DNA of 5,182 nucleotides from Oscillospiraceae bacterium. Its GTDB lineage: Bacteria; Bacillota; Clostridia; Oscillospirales; Oscillospiraceae. Shown piece by piece: positions 1 to 5,182 of this stretch; the stretch's first letter is position 1; the number at the start of each line of letters is the position of its first letter. The notes below the pieces were generated by a model. That model saw only the letters and a list, made by a program, of their open reading frames with translations. It searched no databases and was not told the DNA's origin. The stretch is from NCBI GenBank assembly GCA_017378975.1, contig JAFNXT010000347.1, positions 1 through 5,182 on the forward strand. Direction: 5' to 3'. The translations under genes were made by a program, and so were the position numbers.

Positions 1-162
1 CAGCGTGTCGAAAAACCATGTCTTCGCGAGGAGGGCAAAGCCCGACGTGGCGATCCCCTAATTTTTTAGGGAAGTTTTCGATACATTTCCCTACCGACCG
101 GGGGATCCCCACGACCAGTCTGCGGACTGGTCTCGGGATGACACCACTTTTTTGACAGTCTG
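1..162. repeat. Compound inverted repeat, MITE-like or REP-like
   Basis: The left part (1-58) and the reverse complement of the right part (101-162) align along their length. Both begin CAG then (C/T)GTGTC or CTGTC, an A-run, (A/G)TGTC, a CGAG block, a variable hairpin, and CGTGGNGATCCCC. The variable insert is GGGC-AAA-GCCC (33-43) on the left and GACCAGTC...GACTGGTC (113-120/125-132) on the right. The core (56-93) has CCCTAA (56-61)/TTAGGG (66-71) and TAGGGAA (67-73)/TTCCCTA (87-93), which compete with each other. There is no ORF inside. The conserved blocks with interchangeable hairpins resemble interspersed extragenic repeats I recall from Oscillospiraceae genomes, so I infer a non-coding repeat family. 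The left end coincides with the window edge, so the true boundary and any target duplication cannot be seen. Confidence 0.7.
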
Positions 163-184
163 CGATGACCGCTTGCGGTCATCG
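163..184. repeat. Perfect stem-loop 1 of the mreC leader
   Basis: CGATGACCGC (163-172) and GCGGTCATCG (175-184) form a perfect 10-bp inverted repeat around TT; in RNA the innermost pair would open to make a loop. No T-run follows on either strand, so it does not look like an intrinsic terminator. It directly abuts the compound repeat at 1-162 and may be part of the same inserted block. Confidence 0.8.
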
Positions 185-203
185 ATAGCTACGTTGCCTT
201 TAT

Positions 204-226
204 GTGTCCTTGCTTCGCAAGGACAC
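204..226. repeat. Perfect stem-loop 2 of the mreC leader
   Basis: GTGTCCTTGC (204-213) and GCAAGGACAC (217-226) form a perfect 10-bp stem with a TTC triloop. An open frame into mreC could be read from GTG 204, but those codons are just the hairpin sequence and there is no ribosome binding site before them. It is separated by one base from the next hairpin. Confidence 0.8.
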
Positions 227-227
227 C

Positions 228-247
228 GGCGGGGGCGAGCCCCCGCC
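228..247. repeat. GC-only stem-loop 3 of the mreC leader
   Basis: GGCGGGGGC (228-236) and GCCCCCGCC (239-247) form a 9-bp all-GC inverted repeat around GA. It ends 14-15 nt before the mreC ribosome binding site (262-268). It has no poly-T tail. It resembles a common GC-rich extragenic repeat motif of gut Clostridia, which is recollection and not a search result. If it forms in the mRNA it would be a very stable structure just 5' of the translation start. Confidence 0.75.
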
Positions 248-261
248 CTACATCGACCATC

Positions 262-268
262 GGGAGGA
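262..268 (+). promoter_or_regulatory. mreC ribosome binding site
   Basis: GGGAGGA lies 4-5 nt before the ATG at 273 and is a near-perfect anti-16S match. It fixes the mreC start at 273 and not at the upstream in-frame GTG (204), which has no such signal and lies in a repeat hairpin. Confidence 0.85.
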
Positions 269-272
269 AGAT

Positions 273-1103
273 ATGCGACATTTTTTCAGTAATCGGGTGC
301 GGCTGATCCTGATCTTGGCCGTACTGCTGGCGGTGGTGCTGGGGGTGACCAGCAACCTCACCGGCAAGAGCATCCCTACGATCCTGGTCCAGAGCGTTTT
401 GACACCGCTCCGGTCCGGTGCCAACGCGCTGACCCAGCAGGCGGAGCGGATGTATGACTATATGTTCCGGTACGAGGCGCTGGAGGCGGAGAACGCCGCC
501 CTTCGGGCCGAGATCGCCCAGATGCGGGAGGAGGAGCTGGTGGCAGAGGCCATCTCCCGTGAGAACGACCGGCTCCGGGAGCTGTTGGAGCTCACCGATG
601 CCACGGACCATTATGCGCTGGTGGACGGCTATGTGATCGGCCGGAGCTCCAACGAGTGGACCAGCGCCGTCACCGTCAACCGGGGCACCGCCCACGGTGT
701 GCAGGTGGGCATGTGCGCCATCACCGAGAACGAAGAGGTGGTGGGTCTGGTGGTGGAGGCCGGTGCCAACTACTGCGTGATCCGTACCGTGCTGGACTCC
801 TCGCTGGAGGTCAGCGCCACCATTGCCTCCTCCGGCTACGGCGGCATGGTCCAGGGCGGTTACGCGCAGGGTCAGGCAGGTCTGCTCCGGATGGACTATC
901 TGCCCAGCGCCGCCGTGATCCGGAACCGGGAGCAGGTGGTCACCGCCGGTTCCACCCTCTATCCCCGGAACCTGATCCTGGGCTATGTGATCGATGCCGG
1001 CTTCGGGCAGACCGGTGTGGAGAAGTACGCGATCCTGGAGCCTGCCGCGGACATCGACGATCTGGAGCAGGTGTTCATCCTCAAGGACTATCAACAGGGG
1101 TGA
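273..1103 (+). CDS. mreC: Rod shape-determining protein MreC
   Basis: MreC is the bitopic scaffold of the elongasome. It links MreB/MreD in and under the membrane to PBP2 on the outside and favours the active form of PBP2. The 276-aa product is of usual family length. It has a short basic N-terminus (RHFFSNRVR), one membrane segment (about 10-28), a heptad-like Glu/Leu/Arg-rich coiled coil (about 64-108), then the beta-rich MreC core (about 114-272). The core shows the family-style blocks VIGRSSNEWTSAVTVNRGT (121-139), a GMCAITENEEVVGLV block, and LDSS (174-177). The start at 273 is chosen for its ribosome binding site. It is the first gene of an operon with mreD and mrdA. mreB is not adjacent within the window; a repeat-filled leader lies upstream. 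Function is by homology to a well-known family. Confidence 0.93.
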   Translation: MRHFFSNRVRLILILAVLLAVVLGVTSNLTGKSIPTILVQSVLTPLRSGANALTQQAERMYDYMFRYEALEAENAALRAEIAQMREEELVAEAISRENDRLRELLELTDATDHYALVDGYVIGRSSNEWTSAVTVNRGTAHGVQVGMCAITENEEVVGLVVEAGANYCVIRTVLDSSLEVSATIASSGYGGMVQGGYAQGQAGLLRMDYLPSAAVIRNREQVVTAGSTLYPRNLILGYVIDAGFGQTGVEKYAILEPAADIDDLEQVFILKDYQQG

Positions 1104-1106
1104 GCC

Positions 1107-1691
1107 ATGGCACGTTTCAAAAAGTATGAATTCCGCCCGGATGCCACCCGGAACGACATCCTGGGCAAGCTCCTGCTGACCAGAAAACAGCGGCAGACCT
1201 TCCTGCGGTGGCTCCTTTTCGGCGTGGTCTGCGTGGTGGGCCTGCTGATCCAGGACGTGGTCATGAGCCGGGTGCGGATCTTCGGGGCCACCACGGATCT
1301 GGTGCCCTGTCTGATCTTCTGCATCTGCGTGTTGCAGGGTGCCGAGAGCGGCTGTGTGTTCGCGCTGATCGCCTCTTTGACCTATCATTTTTCCGGCTCC
1401 GCGCCGGGCGTGGCCTGCATCCCTCTGATCACCTGTCTGGGGGTCACGGCGGCGATCTTCCGTCAGGCCTATCTGCGGCAGGGCATCGATGCCCTTCTGC
1501 TGTGCCTTGGGGCCTGCCTGCTGTTGTATGAACTGGCCACCTTCGGCATCGCCCTGTTCCTTGGGCAGGCGCTCCTTTCCCGGATCAGCCTGCCGCTGGT
1601 GACGGCGGGGCTGTCCCTGCTGGTGGTGCCGATCGCTTATCCCATCCTCATTTCCATCGGCAAGATCGGAGGAGAAACATGGAGAGAATGA
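1107..1691 (+). CDS. mreD: Rod shape-determining protein MreD
   Basis: MreD is the polytopic membrane partner of MreC in the lateral-wall synthesis complex. The 194-aa product has about six hydrophobic segments (roughly 33-49, 61-78, 81-95, 99-119, 126-152, 159-184), with family-like features such as the IQDVVMSRVRIFG stretch after helix 1 and the TTDLVP start of helix 2. Sequence conservation in this family is low, so the call rests on the topology and on the position between mreC and mrdA. About 32 polar, basic residues precede helix 1, longer than I expect for MreD. The start follows the mreC stop by 3 nt. The ribosome binding site (AGGGGTGA, 1096-1103) includes the mreC stop codon, which suggests translational coupling. 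The 3' end overlaps mrdA by 13 nt. Confidence 0.9.
   Translation: MARFKKYEFRPDATRNDILGKLLLTRKQRQTFLRWLLFGVVCVVGLLIQDVVMSRVRIFGATTDLVPCLIFCICVLQGAESGCVFALIASLTYHFSGSAPGVACIPLITCLGVTAAIFRQAYLRQGIDALLLCLGACLLLYELATFGIALFLGQALLSRISLPLVTAGLSLLVVPIAYPILISIGKIGGETWRE
1668..1674 (+). promoter_or_regulatory. mrdA ribosome binding site inside mreD
   Basis: GGAGGAG sits 4 nt before ATG 1679, within the last codons of mreD. A second in-frame ATG at 1688, which makes an ATGA overlap with the mreD stop, is 13 nt away and less well placed. The site therefore supports the start at 1679 and coupled translation of mreD and mrdA. Confidence 0.85.
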
Positions 1692-3748
1692 CCCGTTTCC
1701 GTGCCGGGTTCCTGCTGTGCATCTTCTTTGCGGTGCTGTGTTTCTACGGATCCCGGCTCTACAAGGTGCAGGTGGTGGACACCGGCGGCAACAAGAACAA
1801 TATCACCACCTTCACCACCCTGACCCGGGTGAAGGCTCCCCGGGGCAATATTTTGGACCGGAACGGCAACGTGCTGGTGACCAACCGGGCCAGCTACGAC
1901 CTGACGATCAACCACTATGTGCTCACCAGCTCCGTCGACCCCAACGGTACCCTCTATGAGCTGGTGAAGCTGTGTCAGGCACGGGGCATCGAGTATGTGG
2001 ACCACCTGCCCCTGACCCTGGATCAGCCCTTCGCCTATACGCTGGATCAGCAGAGCCAGAGCTGGCAGAACAATTTCCAGTCGTTCCTGATCTACCGGGA
2101 CGATCTGGATTCCGACATCTCCGCCCCTCTGCTGATGCAGAAGCTCCGGGAGAGCTACGATATCCCTCCGGAATGGTCCGACCGGGATGCCCGGGCGGTG
2201 CTGGGCCTGCGATACGAGCTGACCCTTCGGTTCGCCGTCAACAGCCTGAGCACTTATGTGTTCCTGTCCGACGTGGACAACGAGACCCTGGCGGCGGTGC
2301 TGGAGCTGAACATCCCCGGTATGCGGGTGGAGTCCTCCTCCGTCCGGGAGTACACCACGGAATACGCCGCCCACATCCTTGGCTATGTGGGTGCCATGAA
2401 CGCCAAGCAGTGGGAGCATTACAAAACGCTGGACGGCTACTCCATGGACGCGCTGGTGGGCCAGACCGGTCTGGAGGAGGCCTTCGAGGAATATCTCCAC
2501 GGCATCGACGGCACCCGTGTGGATAAGATGACCAAGGACGGCACCCTGATCGAATCTTATTATAAGGTAGAGCCTCAGGCAGGCCAGAACGTGCAGGTCT
2601 CCATCGATCTGAAGCTCCAGACCGCCGCCGAGGAGACCCTGAAGCTGACCATCGAAGGGCTCCGGGGCGAAGAAGGCTCCGGCAAGGGCTGGGACGCGCA
2701 GGGCGCGGCGGTGGTGGCCATGGATATCAAGACCGGTCAGGTGCTGGTCTGCGGAAGCTACCCCACCTATGACCTTTCCACCATTTTCGAGGACTTCGAC
2801 GCTCTGAACAAGGCGGACCTCCAGCCCATGTTCAACCGGGCCCTGCAGGCGATCTACCCTCCGGGCTCCACTTATAAGATGTCCATGACCGTGGCGGGCA
2901 TCGAATCCGGTGCCATCGGCCGCTGGTCCTATATCGAGGACAAGGGCGCTTTCACCAAGTACCCCGGCATGAGCCCCAAATGTCTGGTCTACTCCAGCAG
3001 TGGCCGGACCCACGGCTCCATCGAATCCACCGAGGCCCTGAAGGTCTCCTGCAACTACTTCTACTACGAGCTGGGCGACCGGGTGAGCATCCAGGACATC
3101 GACGACACCGCCAAGGCGCTGGGTCTGGGCGAGGCCACAGGCATCGAGCTGTATGAGGCCATCGGCTACCGGTCCAACCCCGAGAGCAAGGCGGCCCTGT
3201 ACAAGGGCGATGACGCCCGGTGGTACAAGGGCGACCAGATCCTCACCGCCATCGGTCAGGCGGAGAACCGGTTCACCCCCATGCAGATCTGCAACTGTGT
3301 CTGTACGCTGGTGAATCAGGGTACCCGCTATAAGGCCACCTTCCTGAACCGGGTCATGTCGCAGGACTATAAGAGCGTGGTCTATGAGAACGCCGTGGAG
3401 GTCATGCACCAGATGGACATGTCCGACGAAGCCTATCAGGCGGTGATGGTGGGAATGAAGCGTGGCGCGCAGGAGAGCGGCGGCACCGGCTACAGCACCT
3501 TCAAGGATTACCCCATCTCTGTGGCCTCCAAGACCGGTACCGCCGAGACCGGCATCAAGGGCCACTCCGATAACGGTGCCTTCGCGTGCTTCGCCCCCAC
3601 GGACGATCCCCAGATCGCGGTGGTGATCTACGGCGAGCGTGCCGGCTCCGGCAGTAACCTCGGCCCCGTGGCCCGTGCGGTGCTGGATGCCTACTTCGGC
3701 ACCGATGCCCCGGATGATACGGTCCGGCAGGAGAACACCGTCAGTTGA
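1679..3748 (+). CDS. mrdA: Penicillin-binding protein 2 (class B elongasome transpeptidase)
   Basis: This is a D,D-transpeptidase that cross-links peptidoglycan stem peptides during lateral wall growth. It is anchored in the membrane with its catalytic domain outside, and normally works with the RodA glycosyltransferase. The 689-aa product has a short cytoplasmic tail, one membrane segment (about 9-24), the class B dimerisation/pedestal region starting with APRGNILDRNG (53-63), and a transpeptidase domain from about 340 to 672. The active-site motifs are all present: SxxK as S397-T-Y-K400 in PPGSTYK (Ser codon 2867-2869), SxN as S457-C-N459, and KTG as K618-T-G-T621. Length is normal for PBP2 and the gene looks intact. 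It is the last gene of the mreC-mreD-mrdA operon. No canonical terminator follows; the stop is 8 nt from the stop of the opposing gene. In Bacilli such proteins are also called PbpA/PbpH. Confidence 0.97.
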   Translation: MERMTRFRAGFLLCIFFAVLCFYGSRLYKVQVVDTGGNKNNITTFTTLTRVKAPRGNILDRNGNVLVTNRASYDLTINHYVLTSSVDPNGTLYELVKLCQARGIEYVDHLPLTLDQPFAYTLDQQSQSWQNNFQSFLIYRDDLDSDISAPLLMQKLRESYDIPPEWSDRDARAVLGLRYELTLRFAVNSLSTYVFLSDVDNETLAAVLELNIPGMRVESSSVREYTTEYAAHILGYVGAMNAKQWEHYKTLDGYSMDALVGQTGLEEAFEEYLHGIDGTRVDKMTKDGTLIESYYKVEPQAGQNVQVSIDLKLQTAAEETLKLTIEGLRGEEGSGKGWDAQGAAVVAMDIKTGQVLVCGSYPTYDLSTIFEDFDALNKADLQPMFNRALQAIYPPGSTYKMSMTVAGIESGAIGRWSYIEDKGAFTKYPGMSPKCLVYSSSGRTHGSIESTEALKVSCNYFYYELGDRVSIQDIDDTAKALGLGEATGIELYEAIGYRSNPESKAALYKGDDARWYKGDQILTAIGQAENRFTPMQICNCVCTLVNQGTRYKATFLNRVMSQDYKSVVYENAVEVMHQMDMSDEAYQAVMVGMKRGAQESGGTGYSTFKDYPISVASKTGTAETGIKGHSDNGAFACFAPTDDPQIAVVIYGERAGSGSNLGPVARAVLDAYFGTDAPDDTVRQENTVS

Positions 3749-3756
3749 CCCCTCGT

Positions 3757-4419
3757 TCAAAACCTCTCATACTCCCTGCCCGGCACGATGGTCACGCCCT
3801 TGTGCCGGGCAAGTTCTTTGGCCGTGACGAAGGTGAAGCCCTGTTCCGACAGCGCATCCACGATCGCCAGTGCCGCTTCCACAGAGCTGTGGGACATATC
3901 GTGGAGCAAGATCACGTCCCCGTCCCGGGCAGAGCCCACCACGGTCCGGCAGATCTTCTGCGCGTCGTCTACCGCCCAGTCCTTGGGGTCCACGGACCAG
4001 CGGAGGATCCCAAGCCCGAACTCCTGGGCCACCTCCGTCACACAGGGGGAGCTTTTCCCGCCGGGGGGCCGCAGGAACACCGGGCGACACCCCGCCGGGA
4101 GCAGTGCCAGGGTGTCCTCCAGCTCCCGGCGGAGGGCATCTTCGCACATGGTGCCCATACAGGCATGGGAGTAACCGTGGAGCCCGATCTCGTGGCCCTC
4201 CCGACAGATCCGGTCCGCCTCCTGTGGATATTCCTTCAGCCGATAGCCGCACAGCAGGAAGGTGGCCTGCACCTGCCGCTGTCGCAGGCCGTCGAGCAAC
4301 TCTCTGGTGAACCGGCCCGAAGGACCGTCATCGAAGGTCAGCGCCACATACCGCTCCGCCCGGGCCTTGACCGGGCAGAGCAGACTCAAACACAGGATCG
4401 AAACGATCCACCGCCGCAT
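3757..4419 (-). CDS. Exported polysaccharide deacetylase (NodB/CE4 family)
   Basis: CE4 enzymes are metal-dependent hydrolases that remove N-acetyl groups from amino-sugar polymers, often peptidoglycan in Firmicutes. The 220-aa product has a signal peptide (MRRW, hydrophobic core, cleavage probably after ARA at 21), then a single NodB domain with all five motifs: TFDDGP (D30, D31), HGYSH (H81, H85, metal ligands), RPPGG (R117), DPKDW (D144, D147, W148) and LLHD (H173). It should be secreted or membrane-tethered and catalytically competent. Substrate is not shown: a PdaA-like spore cortex role, vegetative wall modification and others all remain open. I chose ATG 4419 because AAGGA lies 10 nt before it; the alternative GTG at 4428 would be only 1 nt from that site. 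Seven cysteines in the mature part are unusual. It converges on mrdA and diverges from the spoIIQ-like gene. Confidence 0.93.
   Translation of the reverse strand: MRRWIVSILCLSLLCPVKARAERYVALTFDDGPSGRFTRELLDGLRQRQVQATFLLCGYRLKEYPQEADRICREGHEIGLHGYSHACMGTMCEDALRRELEDTLALLPAGCRPVFLRPPGGKSSPCVTEVAQEFGLGILRWSVDPKDWAVDDAQKICRTVVGSARDGDVILLHDMSHSSVEAALAIVDALSEQGFTFVTAKELARHKGVTIVPGREYERF
3777..3811. repeat. Inverted repeat in the deacetylase 3' end
   Basis: TGCCCGGCAC (3777-3786) and GTGCCGGGCA (3802-3811) are perfect 10-bp complements with a 15-nt loop. It lies 29 nt past the mrdA stop, inside the last 20 codons of the opposing gene. The plus-strand tail is AAGTTCTTTGG, which is only weakly T-rich, and the minus strand has no T-run, so it is not a canonical intrinsic terminator. 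It could still define or protect the 3' end of the mrdA mRNA. Confidence 0.6.
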
Positions 4420-4429
4420 ACCGATCACA

Positions 4430-4437
4430 TCCTTTTT
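4430..4437 (-). promoter_or_regulatory. Deacetylase ribosome binding site
   Basis: The minus strand reads AAAAAGGA here. Its spacing of 10 nt to ATG 4419, against 1 nt to GTG 4428, favours the shorter 220-aa product, whose signal peptide then begins with the usual basic MRR. Confidence 0.55.
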
Positions 4438-4452
4438 GACCTATCATCCCAC

Positions 4453-4481
4453 GAAAAAAGCAGGTCATGAATGGAAAATAC
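4453..4481 (+). promoter_or_regulatory. Possible sigma-F-like promoter of the spoIIQ-like gene
   Basis: GAAAA (4453-4457), a 15-nt spacer, and GGAAAATAC (4473-4481) fit the forespore sigma-F pattern as I recall it (GHATR, 15-16 nt, GGHRARHTN) at 4 of 5 and 7 of 8 defined positions. spoIIQ is a sigma-F gene in Bacillus subtilis. Transcription would then start near 4488, giving a leader of about 70 nt. The region is A-rich, so a chance match is quite possible. Confidence 0.3.
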
Positions 4482-4521
4482 CCGGCTCCTGCGCAGGTTT
4501 TGGCAGAGCCGGGTATTTTTT
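4475..4521 (+). terminator. Intrinsic terminator-like hairpin with U-tract
   Basis: AAAATACCCGGCTC (4475-4488) pairs perfectly with GAGCCGGGTATTTT (4506-4519), giving a 14-bp stem with a GC-rich upper part, a 17-nt loop and a T6 run (4516-4521). The polarity suits plus-strand transcripts; on the minus strand the run is only T4. It lies 37 nt before the spoIIQ-like start, and no plus-strand gene lies between it and mrdA. It therefore either stops read-through coming from mrdA through the antisense of the deacetylase gene or acts as a leader element. A self-complementary CCTGCGCAGG (4488-4497) in the loop offers an alternative fold. Confidence 0.65.
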
Positions 4522-4546
4522 CCGTGATCTTGGGCATCCTTGCTGT

Positions 4547-4553
4547 GGAGGTG
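4547..4553 (+). promoter_or_regulatory. Ribosome binding site of the spoIIQ-like gene
   Basis: GGAGGTG lies 5 nt before ATG 4559 and is an excellent match. It sets the start here; the frame stays open far upstream, but only as antisense of the deacetylase gene and the hairpin. Confidence 0.9.
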
Positions 4554-4558
4554 TCAAT

Positions 4559-5179
4559 ATGAAAAAAGACTTTTGGAAACGACTGGACGGCAAGGGCTAC
4601 TACATCGCCCTGATCCTCTGCGCCGTGGCGATCGGCATCAGCGGCTTCGTGTACTACCGCACCGCCGGACTGGAAGCCCCACCGGCGGACGTGCCGGTGG
4701 ATGCCACCGGACCGCTGGAGGGAGCGTCCCTGTCAGACAAGCCCACCACGCCGACCCAGACGGAGCGTAAGCCCCTGAAGCTCCAAATGCCCGTGGAGGG
4801 CCAGATCGTCCGGCCCCATTGCGTGGACTGCCTGAGCTACGACCCCACCACCCGGGATTGGCGGACCCATGAGGGGCTGGATCTGGCTGCCGAGACCGGG
4901 ACCCCGGTGACCGCCGCCGCTGACGGCACGGTGTATACCACCTATCAGGACGAGACCATGGGCACCACGGTGGTGCTGAGCCACGAGGGCGGCTACGTCA
5001 CCACGTACGCCAGTCTGTCCCCGGAGCTGAAGGTCCAGACCGGTCAGGAGGTCCACACCGGCGACGTGATCGGCACCGTGGGCAACACCGCCCTGCTGGA
5101 GACCGCGCTGGGGGACCACATCCACTTCACCGTCCTGCTGGACGACGAGCCCGTGGACCCGGCCACCATGCTGGAATGA
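4559..5179 (+). CDS. spoIIQ: SpoIIQ-like membrane-anchored M23/LytM-domain protein
   Basis: SpoIIQ is made in the forespore, inserts in its membrane and meets the mother-cell SpoIIIAH to hold the engulfing membranes together and build a feeding channel. This 206-aa product has a short basic tail, one membrane segment (about 14-33), a Pro/Thr-rich linker (about 38-72) and a LytM domain (about 75-206). The metal ligand motifs are present: H104-E-G-L-D108 and H187-I-H189. The LSYDPTTRDWRTHEGLDL stretch and the size match clostridial SpoIIQ as I know it. At the place where active M23 enzymes have YxHL it has YASL (150-153), as SpoIIQ proteins tend to. A CVDC pair (88-91) is notable. A generic M23 endopeptidase is the alternative. 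The usual clostridial neighbour spoIID is not in the window; only 3 nt follow the stop. Confidence 0.8.
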   Translation: MKKDFWKRLDGKGYYIALILCAVAIGISGFVYYRTAGLEAPPADVPVDATGPLEGASLSDKPTTPTQTERKPLKLQMPVEGQIVRPHCVDCLSYDPTTRDWRTHEGLDLAAETGTPVTAAADGTVYTTYQDETMGTTVVLSHEGGYVTTYASLSPELKVQTGQEVHTGDVIGTVGNTALLETALGDHIHFTVLLDDEPVDPATMLE

Positions 5180-5182
5180 ACG

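Noticed and set aside
1..184. CRISPR array
   Set aside because: The repeats are two inverted, diverged copies with internal hairpins, not direct repeats with regular spacers.
152..203. TTGACA at 152-157 as a -35 box for an mreC promoter
   Set aside because: The -35 hexamer is perfect, but about 17 nt downstream is GCGGTC inside a hairpin, not a -10 box. The TTGACA is part of the repeat arm. The real promoter may lie upstream of the window.
204..272. Upstream GTG start adding 23 residues to MreC
   Set aside because: The extra codons are hairpins 2 and 3 of the repeat cluster and encode a Gly/Pro-rich stretch, with no ribosome binding site before GTG 204. ATG 273 has an excellent one and gives a normal MreC N-terminus.
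189..1388. A 399-codon minus-strand open frame opposite mreC and mreD
   Set aside because: It has the same antisense composition (HHDQ/GG-rich), crosses two plus-strand genes and ends in the leader repeats. No domain is visible.
1637..3760. A 707-codon open frame on the minus strand opposite mrdA
   Set aside because: It lies wholly opposite a clear PBP2 with all catalytic motifs. Its product is a low-complexity mix of H, G, V, L and D typical of antisense frames in GC-rich genes, with no recognisable domain.
4374..4389. Lipobox in the deacetylase signal peptide
   Set aside because: Leucine precedes both candidate cysteines where a lipobox needs Gly, Ala or Ser, and a good ARA cleavage site follows. 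A secreted protein is more likely than a lipoprotein.
3745..4470. A 241-codon plus-strand open frame opposite the deacetylase
   Set aside because: It is antisense to a gene with five intact NodB motifs, and its predicted product has no domain or ribosome binding site.
4262..4558. N-terminal extension of the spoIIQ-like protein to 305 residues
   Set aside because: The extra codons run across the deacetylase antisense and a terminator-like hairpin. The GGAGGTG site and MKKDFWKRL start at 4559 give a standard membrane anchor.

Overview
This 5.2-kb window looks like chromosome from a GC-rich, endospore-forming Bacillota of the class Clostridia, most likely an Oscillospirales/Oscillospiraceae-type gut organism. 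That placement is an inference from GC-rich coding sequence with strong GGAGG ribosome binding sites, a clostridial-type SpoIIQ-like gene, an mreC-mreD-mrdA cluster, and intergenic repeats of a style I associate with that group. I cannot name a species.

Layout. Positions 1-272 carry no gene. They hold a compound inverted repeat (1-162, MITE-like or REP-like) followed by three consecutive perfect stem-loops (163-247). Positions 273-3748 are a tight plus-strand elongasome operon: mreC, then mreD 3 nt later, then mrdA (penicillin-binding protein 2), which overlaps mreD by 13 nt. Positions 3757-4419 hold a minus-strand gene for an exported NodB/CE4 polysaccharide deacetylase, converging on mrdA with only 8 nt between the stop codons. 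Positions 4420-4558 are a divergent intergenic region with a strong stem-loop followed by a U-tract, and a possible sigma-F-type promoter inside its left arm. Positions 4559-5179 encode a membrane-anchored M23/LytM-domain protein, best read as SpoIIQ.

How the genes fit together. All five proteins act on the cell envelope. MreC and MreD are the membrane scaffold and regulator that position and activate PBP2 for lateral wall synthesis. The deacetylase would modify glycan strands outside the cell. SpoIIQ is the forespore-side anchor of the engulfment and feeding-channel complex. mreB, rodA, minCD and spoIID, the usual neighbours of these genes in other Firmicutes, are not in the window.

I found no new enzyme system. 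The points worth a second look are architectural: the repeat cluster in the mreC leader, the lack of a canonical terminator between mrdA and the opposing deacetylase gene with a plus-strand terminator only on its far side, and the modified active-site region of the SpoIIQ-like protein.
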